From: Gemmatimonadota bacterium
Lineage (GTDB): Bacteria; Gemmatimonadota; Gemmatimonadetes; Gemmatimonadales; GWC2-71-9
Length of the DNA: 6,131 nt
Direction of reading: 5' to 3'
Assembly (NCBI GenBank): GCA_016180765.1
Contig: JACPAP010000296.1
Span: 1-6,131, forward strand
Below the pieces are notes generated by a model. It was not told the DNA's origin. It did not search any database and worked only from the letters and a program-made list of their open reading frames with translations. Both the position numbers and the translations under genes were made by a program. This document shows positions 1-5,058 of this stretch, piece by piece; position 1 is the first letter of the stretch, and the number at the start of each line of letters is the position of its first letter.

Positions 1-216
1 GCCACCCGGGTGATGCTCCGCCTCAAGGCGCTGTTCCGCGCCCGGGGGATCCAGGCCCCCGGCCAACGGGTCTATCACCCCGCGGAGCGGGCCGCGTGGC
101 TGGCCCGGCTCACCAACCCGGGCGCGCGGTGCCGGGCGGAAGCGCTCTACGCCCAACTCGACCCCCTGCGCGCGCTGCATCCCAGGGTGAAGGGCGCCAT
201 GGTGGCGGAGGCGCGG
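1..216 (+). pseudogene. IS110-family transposase, internal fragment truncated at both visible ends
   Basis: The frame is open from base 1 and reads as the region linking the N-terminal DEDD (RuvC-like) domain to the C-terminal Transposase_20 (helix-hairpin-helix) domain of IS110-family transposases. Recognisable blocks are MLRLKALFRARGI, VYHP followed by AAWLARL, then LYAQLDPLRAL and finally AMVAEAR. IS110 enzymes move the element by a recombinase-like mechanism, normally guided by a bridge RNA encoded at the element's end. Neither catalytic domain is present: the N-terminal part lies left of the window, and the protein should continue after AEAR (roughly HPAW in relatives) but becomes unrelated sequence. 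From about 213 the opposite strand instead encodes a permease. The frame stays open to 432 only as read-through of that antisense gene. The family call is from memory of conserved blocks, without alignment. Confidence 0.72.
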
Positions 217-743
217 CCGTCGAGCTCGATCGCGTGGCCGACGACTCCCGAGTCGCCACAGAACTCGCGCTGCCAGAACCCATGCCCCAGGACCGCCACC
301 GGGACCGTGCCGGAGGCGCCGTCGTCCGGGACGAGGAGCCGGCCCAGCGCCGGACGAATGCCGAGCACGGAAAAGAAGTCGGCTGTGATGGCCTGGCCGC
401 GGATGCGCGCAGCCCGCTCGCCGCGGCCGTAGTCGAAGGATCCGGGGTAATCGAAGGCCGCGAGCCCCGCGAGGTTGCGCCCGCCGGCGCGCATGGCCTC
501 GAGGTCCGGGTACGAGCCGCCTCCGCCGCTCGGCGCTTGAATGCTGCCGGCGCGGCGGACGATGTAGAGCCGCACCACATCATCAGGCTCGCTCACCCCG
601 GCCGGTGGGCTCAAGAAGAGGCCGTCGAGGACGCCGAACATCGTGCTCGTCCCGCCAATGCCCAGCCCGAGCGTCAGGGCGGCGGCGGCCGTGAAACCTG
701 AGTGATTCCTCAAGCTGCGGAGCGCGTAGCGGAGATCATTCAT
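213..743 (-). pseudogene. N-terminal fragment of an ADOP/MacB-like ABC transporter permease
   Basis: The protein starts MNDLRYALRSLRNHSGFTAA, the hallmark start of the large ADOP permeases (FtsX/MacB type, usually about 800 residues) that are very numerous in Acidobacteriota and Gemmatimonadota. Residues 18-40 form the first membrane segment (AAAALTLGLGIGGTSTMFGVLDG). The rest is the start of the periplasmic MacB_PCD domain, including VRLYIVRRAG, SYPDLEAMRAGG, SFDYG, ADFFSVLGIRPALGRL and VAVLGHGFWQREF. About 177 codons remain; homology ends at IELDGR, where the IS110 fragment begins on the other strand, so three quarters of the protein is missing. I chose the ATG at 743; the ATG at 761 adds six residues but has AGGAG only one base away, too close to be used well. 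It cannot work as a permease in this state. The join could be a real rearrangement or an assembly error. Confidence 0.8.
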
Positions 744-873
744 ATCGCAAGGCCACGACATTCTCCTGGTCGACTCAGGGCAAGGGGAATGCCAGCGTGG
801 TGCCGCAGCAACCTCTTCTGACGTGGTTACTTACAGGGTCCGGAATGACACCGGAACATTGAACGTGTCCGGA

Positions 874-895
874 CTTGGGACGACGCAGTCCCAGG
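874..895. repeat. Short hairpin (8-bp stem, 6-nt loop)
   Basis: CTTGGGAC and GTCCCAGG pair with one G-T wobble around the loop GACGCA. No T-run follows on the + strand or the - strand, so it is a poor intrinsic terminator. It follows directly on the CCGGA repeats at 840-874, which together resemble the repeat-rich end of a mobile element or an operator. Confidence 0.35.
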
Positions 896-986
896 GGCGG
901 ACGACCAGGAAAAGGCCGCCGTTGAGGAGCGCAAGCCACGCCCCCATCAATCGATCGTCCACAGCCCGTCCGAGTATCGCCAGAGT

Positions 987-1015
987 CCTTATTCCTCAAG
1001 CCAGACGTGATAAGG
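987..1015. promoter_or_regulatory. Inverted repeat upstream of the antitoxin, possible autoregulatory operator
   Basis: CCTTAT (987-992) is mirrored by ATAAGG (1010-1015) with a 17-nt gap, 42 bases before the chosen antitoxin start. Type II antitoxins with helix-turn-helix domains usually repress their own operon through such repeats. The arms are short enough to occur by chance, so this is only a candidate. Confidence 0.25.
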
Positions 1016-1056
1016 CTGCGGTCGCAGGCTCTTACCATGCGACCTTGATGCGGCTT

Positions 1057-1422
1057 ATGAGCCCTCAGCGCGCCGGCGGTGAGCCAAAGCCGGGCGCGGC
1101 CGGAGCGTCGGTCACCATCCCGGCGCCGGCGTTCGAGCTGCTGCTGGAGGTTCTGGGACCGATGGCGAACGGCAATGCCGTCACCATCGTGCCGGTCCAC
1201 GCTGAGCTGACCACACAGCAAGCGGCGGACGCGCTCAACGTGTCGCGCCCCTTCCTCATTCAGCTTCTAGAGCCCGGGGCCATTCCCCATCGCAAGGTCG
1301 GCACGCACCGCCGAGTGCGGTTCGCGGATCTCATGGAGTACAAGCGGCAGGACGAGACACGGCGTCGCGCGGTGATGGACGAACTGACCTCCGAAGCGCA
1401 GCAGCATGGGCTGGGATACTGA
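1057..1422 (+). CDS. Type II antitoxin, excisionase-family helix-turn-helix protein
   Basis: A 121-residue DNA-binding antitoxin paired with a PIN toxin. The N-terminal third has the conserved VTIPAPA segment, followed by VLGPMANGNAVTIVPVHAEL. The excisionase/MerR-like winged helix spans about residues 51-90, with LTTQQAADALNVSRPFLIQL, then HRKVGTHRRVRFADLMEYK. The C-terminus (about 91-121, ending QQHGLGY) is the charged tail that usually grips the toxin. In the family this protein neutralises the PIN ribonuclease and represses the operon. An upstream in-frame ATG at 1048 is also possible; the longer frame from 823 is unlikely because its added residues match nothing in the family. No clear Shine-Dalgarno precedes either ATG, so a leaderless or weakly initiated message is possible. 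The gene looks intact although its partner is truncated. Confidence 0.85.
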   Translation: MSPQRAGGEPKPGAAGASVTIPAPAFELLLEVLGPMANGNAVTIVPVHAELTTQQAADALNVSRPFLIQLLEPGAIPHRKVGTHRRVRFADLMEYKRQDETRRRAVMDELTSEAQQHGLGY

Positions 1423-1428
1423 CCAGCG

Positions 1429-1602
1429 ATGGCGTTCACGGTCGTTTACGACGCCTGCGTCCTGTATCCCGCCCCGCTTCGTGACCTCCTGATCCGCATC
1501 GCCAACACCGGGCTGGTGCGCGCACGCTGGACCGACCGGATTCTCGACGAGTGCTTCCAGAGCATCCTTGAAAAGCGCCCAGACCTCAAGCCCGAGAGGT
1601 GA
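1429..1602 (+). pseudogene. PIN-domain toxin (VapC-like), truncated after 57 codons
   Basis: The gene begins 6 bp after the antitoxin stop, typical coupling for this TA family. The start MAFTVVYDACVLYPAPLRD is the standard beginning of these PIN proteins, with the first catalytic aspartate at residue 8. It continues through the RWTDRILDECF segment, where E41 is the second likely acidic ligand. Family members run to about 180-200 residues and carry further catalytic aspartates in a later D-x-D-D-R-H type motif. Here the frame meets TGA at 1600-1602, just after DLKPER, and I find no continuation in the other two frames, which rules out a simple one-base frameshift. Instead the promoter and palindrome of the next operon follow. 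The remaining protein should lack ribonuclease activity. Probable cause: insertion or recombination of the downstream module into the toxin gene. Confidence 0.78.
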
Positions 1603-1617
1603 CCTTCGTCTCGCCTG

Positions 1618-1646
1618 TTGCATCCACTACAGTGACGCACTAACAT
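1618..1646 (+). promoter_or_regulatory. Candidate sigma70-type promoter of the AbiE-like operon
   Basis: TTGCAT (1618-1623) and TAACAT (1641-1646) are separated by exactly 17 bases. The -35 matches the consensus at 3 of 6 positions and the -10 at 4 of 6. The -10 overlaps the left end of the 46-bp palindrome, and transcription would start near 1653, inside it, an arrangement well suited to repression. This is pattern matching only. Confidence 0.45.
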
Positions 1647-1689
1647 GGACATGGTAATTCCCGTGGCCATGGTGATTATCATGTCCATG
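1644..1689. promoter_or_regulatory. 46-bp near-perfect palindrome, probable operator of the AbiE-like operon
   Basis: The two 23-base halves pair along their whole length: 19 Watson-Crick pairs, 3 G-T pairs and one mismatch (1660/1673). The outer arms are CATGGACATGGTAAT (1644-1658) and ATTATCATGTCCATG (1675-1689), and the centre contains CCATGG. CATGG also recurs directly, with CATGGTAATT at 1650 and CATGGTGATT at 1668 differing at one position. It lies between the promoter-like -10 and the ribosome binding site of the next gene. Known AbiEi proteins repress their own operon by binding inverted repeats in the promoter, so the winged-helix protein encoded next is the obvious candidate binder. 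As RNA it would make a long leader hairpin. Confidence 0.7.
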
Positions 1690-1702
1690 ATCACTTCCGT
1701 GT

Positions 1703-1707
1703 GAAGG
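1703..1707 (+). promoter_or_regulatory. Ribosome binding site deciding the start at 1716
   Basis: GAAGG lies 8 bases before the ATG at 1716. The in-frame GTG at 1701 has no such sequence ahead of it and sits closer to the palindrome, so the ATG is preferred. Confidence 0.55.
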
Positions 1708-1715
1708 TTAACGCT

Positions 1716-2825
1716 ATGAGTGCCAATGAGTTGCCGAAAAGACTCGACTCCGTGGAGCGCCGACGGCTGGCCGAGCAGATCTTATCGGACGTCTTTGCCA
1801 AGGCTGGTTGGCAGGTTCGCCGCGAACCCAAGGGCCGCGCTGGGTCCTCGATCCCAGATATGATAGTGCGCCGTGGAGGCGTGCTGTATGTGGTCGAGGT
1901 AAAAGCCGCCGCGGAAGGACGGAGCGATCGCCTGGTTCCGCTGTGGTCGCTGGCGTATCTCCAGGCCCTCCGCGCGGCGGGCGACAAGAATCCCCCTCTC
2001 GCCGAGTATGCGCCAGATGCCGCCGCAGGTGTGATCGATTTCGAGGGCCTGCGTCTCTTCAGGGGACCCCAACTGGACGATCTGAACTTCGCCGACGTCC
2101 AAGTGTCGCCCCAATTCCAATCGGTGCCCGGCGCGTCCTCCAACCTCTTCTCCGATCTGAATCAATGGATGCTGAAGGTTCTCGTCGCACCCGAACTGCC
2201 GGAGCGATTGTTGTCGGCTCCCCGTGGCCGGTACCGAAATGCGTCACAGCTGGCACGCGCGGCAAACGTGTCCGTGATGAGCGCTTTTCGACTCGTGCAG
2301 CTACTCCAAAAGGAGGGGTACCTGGCTGAGTCCGAGCCCTATTTGAGATTGGTGCGTCGCGAGGAGCTGTTTCAGCGCTGGCAGGCCTCGGTGTCGCAAC
2401 GGATTCGAGAGGTGCCGATGCGGTTCCTGCTTCGCGCTAGTCCGAGCGGGGAGTTGCAGCGCATGCTGGACAGCGGGAGGGCCTGTCTAGCGCTCTTCGC
2501 CGCGGCGGACGCCTTGGGCCTGGGATTCGTACATGGCGTTAGGCCACACGTGTACGTGCGCAGCCTGCATCGAGCGAGCTTGGAAGCATGGAAGAGCATT
2601 GTTCCTGCTGCCAACGGAGAGCGACCGGACTTGATCCTCCGACAGGCCCCGGCATTACAGTCAGTATTTCGCGGGCTGGTACGGGTGGACGGGAAGCCGG
2701 TGTGCGACATTCTCCAGGTCTGGCTCGATGTGTCCGCGAGTCCATCGCGCGGTCGCGAGCAAGCAGACCTGATTCGGCGCAGGGTCCTCAACAGGGTCTT
2801 GCTAGGGGAGCAGGCAGGTGGATGA
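1716..2825 (+). CDS. AbiEi-like antitoxin/regulator with N-terminal PD-(D/E)XK-like domain
   Basis: A 369-residue protein. Residues about 15-120 resemble a PD-(D/E)XK nuclease fold: a helix (RRLAEQILSDVFAKAGW), then P47-D48, a VLYVVEVK strand carrying E61 and K63, then a helix with WSLAYLQAL. Residues about 142-170 form a linker (NLFSDLNQWMLKVLVAPELP) leading to a winged helix at 174-214, including RNASQLARAANVSVMSAFRL. The C-terminal part (about 230-369) follows the layout of AbiEi-family antitoxins, with HVYVRSL and the DILQVWLDVSASP segment that corresponds to the LLVYADLLA-type motif in relatives. AbiEi proteins bind their operator and counteract the nucleotidyltransferase AbiEii without a stable complex (type IV). 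The D-ExK residues are all present, so nuclease activity is possible, although EVK-bearing domains in AbiEi relatives have no activity that I know of. It overlaps the next gene by 8 bp. Family call from memory, without a search. Confidence 0.7.
   Translation: MSANELPKRLDSVERRRLAEQILSDVFAKAGWQVRREPKGRAGSSIPDMIVRRGGVLYVVEVKAAAEGRSDRLVPLWSLAYLQALRAAGDKNPPLAEYAPDAAAGVIDFEGLRLFRGPQLDDLNFADVQVSPQFQSVPGASSNLFSDLNQWMLKVLVAPELPERLLSAPRGRYRNASQLARAANVSVMSAFRLVQLLQKEGYLAESEPYLRLVRREELFQRWQASVSQRIREVPMRFLLRASPSGELQRMLDSGRACLALFAAADALGLGFVHGVRPHVYVRSLHRASLEAWKSIVPAANGERPDLILRQAPALQSVFRGLVRVDGKPVCDILQVWLDVSASPSRGREQADLIRRRVLNRVLLGEQAGG
2804..2809 (+). promoter_or_regulatory. Ribosome binding site supporting the GTG start at 2818
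   Basis: AGGGGAG-type sequence (GGGGAG at 2804-2809) sits 8 bases before the GTG at 2818, inside the end of the upstream gene. The next in-frame ATG (2836) has no comparable site. The ATG in the ATGA overlap at 2822 is in another frame. Confidence 0.6.
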
Positions 2826-3630
2826 CCGTACCGGCATGGCCAGAGCGGTTGACGCGTTGCGTCCCTGGCTCGGCCATCTTGTCATCGTTGGAGGCTGGGC
2901 TCACCACCTGCATCGGTATCATCCTCTCGCCAAGAGGCCGGAGCACGAGCCTGTCCGCACACGGGATGCAGATCTAGCGTTCTCACCTTCAGCCCCTCTT
3001 GAGGGCAGTATCTCCATCGCCCTTCGCGAAGCCGGCTTTCGAGAGGAGTTGGGAGGCGAGTTCACGCCGCCGGCAACCCACTACCGGCTCGGGGAGGCAG
3101 ATCAGGGGTTCTATGTGGAGTTCCTGGCGCCCCGTCACGGGAGCGGCTTCAAGCGCGGCGGCAAGAGAGATGCGACGATGGCCAAAGCAGGAGTGACCGC
3201 GCAGAAACTCAGGTACGTGGACCTTCTCCTCACCCACCCGTGGGAATTAATGCTGGATGGGCGCCATGACCTCCCGGTAACAAGGCCGGTCACAGTCCTG
3301 CTCGCAAACCCGGTGAGCTTTATCGTGCAAAAGCTGCTCATCCAGAAAGACCGGGAGGTGCACAAGCAGGCCCAGGGCGTGCTCTACATCCACGACACAC
3401 TCGAGTTGTTCCCTGTGGCCGATCTCAAGGCCGAGTGGCATGACCATGTGCGGCCGATGCTCGCTCCAAGCACGCCCACGGAGCTCGACCGCATCCGCAC
3501 CGCGAAGTTCGGCACCGTCACCGATGTGATCCGTGCTGCCGCGCGAATTCCTCAAGATCGGCTGCTGAGACCGGACACGATGAAAGCGACCTGCGCGTAC
3601 GGCCTCGAACGAACATTCGGGAGCGAGTGA
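2818..3630 (+). CDS. Nucleotidyltransferase toxin-like protein (GSU2403/NTP_transf_8-like, AbiEii role)
   Basis: A 270-residue protein of the DNA polymerase beta nucleotidyltransferase superfamily. The nucleotide-binding turn VGGWAHHLHR covers G25-G26. The metal-binding pair is in TRDADLAF (D50 and D52), and the third acidic position is probably E101 in YVEFLAP. The LRYVDLLL (131-138) and LANPVSFIVQKLLIQKDRE (162-180) segments match the layout of the GSU2403-type family, where the basic helix KLL..K...K probably contacts the nucleotide or RNA. AbiEii-type toxins add nucleotides to RNA, for MenT proteins to tRNA acceptor ends, and stop growth; the target here is unknown. GTG start at 2818 overlaps the upstream gene by 8 bp, implying translational coupling and tight dosage balance. 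All visible catalytic residues are kept and the frame is intact. A non-toxic nucleotidyltransferase role cannot be excluded. Confidence 0.72.
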   Translation: MDDRTGMARAVDALRPWLGHLVIVGGWAHHLHRYHPLAKRPEHEPVRTRDADLAFSPSAPLEGSISIALREAGFREELGGEFTPPATHYRLGEADQGFYVEFLAPRHGSGFKRGGKRDATMAKAGVTAQKLRYVDLLLTHPWELMLDGRHDLPVTRPVTVLLANPVSFIVQKLLIQKDREVHKQAQGVLYIHDTLELFPVADLKAEWHDHVRPMLAPSTPTELDRIRTAKFGTVTDVIRAAARIPQDRLLRPDTMKATCAYGLERTFGSE

Positions 3631-3742
3631 CCCCCAAAGGGCACGGATCGGCTTGTGCCGGAGCACTAGCGCCACCATCCTCCCTTTGGTCGCATGTCCG
3701 GGCGTGCCTCTGTGCCAAACCCTCTCCGTCCCCCTCGGTCTC

Positions 3743-4949
3743 TCACAACACCCCAAAAAACACCCAGCACACCCCCGCCCCCACCACCGCCATCGACAGC
3801 CCCCACGCCAGCACCTTGTTGAACAGCACCTGCCGGTCTTCGGTGCCGGTGTAGGCGGCCAGGCAAATCGCGCCGATGGTGGAGAGCGGCGACACGTCCA
3901 CCAGGTGCCCCCCCACGTTGATGGCCGAAGCGATGGCCATGGGATCGGCGCCCAGCCGCTCGGCCAGGCCTGGTACGGTGGGCAGGAAGGTGGGCAGCAC
4001 CACACCCACCGTGCTGCTGTAGGCCGAGACCAGCCCGGCGACGAAGGCCACGATGCCGGTCACCGTCTGGGGCGTGGACAGCCGCACCAGACCATCGACG
4101 ATCACCTCCACGCCGCCGGTCTTCTCCAACACCGAGATGAGGGTCGAAACTCCGCACACCATGAGGATGGTGCTCCACGGAACCACCTTGATGGCGGCGT
4201 CGGGCGCCGCCGCGCGGGTGAGGGCCAGTACCGCCACCGCCACGAAGGCCGCCACCACCACCTCCACCCGGAAGACGATCACCGCCACCAGCACCAGTCC
4301 CAGGACGCCCAGCGTGAGCCATTTAGGCGCGGTGAACGGCGCCAGGTCCTCCGCGGGCAGGTCGGCGTGCAGGTCCACTCGCTTGCCCCGGAGCAGCAGG
4401 GCGGTGCCGCCCAGGAGGAAGTACCCCGCGAACGCCACGAACGTCTGCGCGATGAACGTGTTCCAGAAGGTGTGCCACTGCTGCCCCACGATTCCGGCCC
4501 GGATCATCAGTTCGTTGGCCACGACGCCCGTGGGGGCCACCGGCGAGTAGGCTCCCGCGTTGGCGGCATTGCCCACCATGATGGTCATGAGGAACGCGCT
4601 GATGCCCAACCGGCTGGCGGCGGCCATCGCGACCGGCGCCATGAGCGCGATGCCGGCGATGTTCCCGGCGCCCATGACCGCGATCGCCAGCGTGAGACCG
4701 AAGAACACGATCGGCACCATGCCGAGGTTGCCGCGCGCGAGCCGGATGCCGTGTCGGGCGAGCTTGTTCAGCGTTCCGTTCACCTGCGCCTGGGCGAACA
4801 GCACCATGATCGCCACCAGCACCAGGAACAGCGACGTGGGGAAGCCGGCCGTGACCTGCGAGGCTCAAGAGCCCCACGTTCACGCGCCACACGATGCCCG
4901 CTACCACCGCCGCCACCAGGGCGGCCAGAGAGATCGTCGCCAGGCTCAT
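3743..4949 (-). pseudogene. MatC/SLC13-like dicarboxylate transporter, broken by a frameshift
   Basis: An integral membrane transporter of the ion-transporter superfamily, closest by eye to 'dicarboxylate carrier MatC' proteins. The main frame gives LFAQAQVNGTLNKLARHGIR, VMGAGNIAGIALMAPV and NAANAGAYSPVAPTGVVANE. Near the C-terminus are AYSSTVGVVLPTFLPT and NVGGHLVDVSPLSTIGA, with about ten hydrophobic segments in all. The N-terminus (ATG at 4949, MSLATISLAALVAAV to VNVGLLSLA) lies in a different frame. It must pass to the main frame near 4857, because the latter has a TGA at 4865-4867, just ahead of ASQVTAGFPTSLF. In relatives as I recall them, about 15-20 residues separate these two blocks, so the likeliest event is a deletion of roughly 50 bp that also shifts the frame. 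Without the N-terminal helices the protein would be unlikely to work. A sequencing or assembly error is the alternative. Confidence 0.75.
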
Positions 4950-4983
4950 GGGAGGGTAGGGATCTCCATCTTGCGCGACGGCA

Positions 4984-5011
4984 AACATAGGCCTAAATCG
5001 CCCGTGGGCAA
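4984..5011 (-). promoter_or_regulatory. Candidate promoter for the transporter gene
   Basis: On the - strand TTGCCC (complement of 5006-5011) and TATGTT (complement of 4984-4989) lie 16 bases apart, each matching the sigma70 consensus at 4 of 6 positions, 34 bases before the ATG at 4949. GGCAAAC occurs twice in the shared divergent region (4980-4986 and 5007-5013), possibly a regulator half-site. A weaker + strand pair (TTGCGC 4971-4976, TAAATC 4994-4999, 17-base gap) could serve the M20 gene. Confidence 0.3.
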
Positions 5012-5047
5012 ACGCACCTGACCATCACGAGGTCGCTTCATCCCATC

Positions 5048-5052
5048 GGAGG
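5048..5052 (+). promoter_or_regulatory. Strong ribosome binding site of the M20 hydrolase gene
   Basis: GGAGG with a 6-base spacer before the ATG at 5059, close to ideal, fixes the start of the M20 gene. Confidence 0.75.
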
Positions 5053-5058
5053 TCTCAG

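Larger units (their letters stand above)
744..1056. other. Intergenic region with small repeats, no convincing gene
   Basis: I see no credible coding sequence here. The + frame from 823 is open but its first 75 codons (to 1047) have low-complexity composition and no family resemblance. Three things stand out. CCGGAA or CCGGAC occurs at 840-845, 851-856 and 869-874, the first and last inside the palindrome TCCGGA. A hairpin lies at 874-895. A 6-bp inverted repeat (CCTTAT/ATAAGG) with a 17-nt gap lies at 987-1015, upstream of the antitoxin. The region probably holds the promoters of the divergent permease fragment and the TA operon, but no clear sigma70 pair was found. Confidence 0.5.

Noticed and set aside
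823..1056. N-terminal extension of the antitoxin from 823
   Set aside because: The added residues match nothing in the family, whose members start shortly before the VTIPAPA block, and the stretch contains palindromes typical of intergenic DNA.
1600..1640. One-base frameshift restoring the PIN toxin
   Set aside because: Both other frames after the TGA give sequence unlike the PIN family continuation, so truncation fits better than a frameshift.
2822..2977. ATGA stop-start overlap at the end of the AbiEi-like gene
   Set aside because: The ATG at 2822 is out of frame with the nucleotidyltransferase and would give a short product without recognisable features; the GTG at 2818 has the ribosome binding site and the right frame.
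3635..3688. Possible bidirectional terminator between the convergent genes
   Set aside because: GGCAC/GTGCC (3640-3644, 3655-3659) and CAAAGGG/CCCTTTG (3635-3641, 3682-3688) can pair, but the stems are short and no T-run follows on either strand.
3653..4990. Long + strand open frame (445 codons) antisense to the transporter
   Set aside because: Its translation is rich in His, Arg and Gln with no domain pattern, while the opposite strand gives a clear multi-helix transporter with family motifs; it is a shadow of high-GC codon bias.
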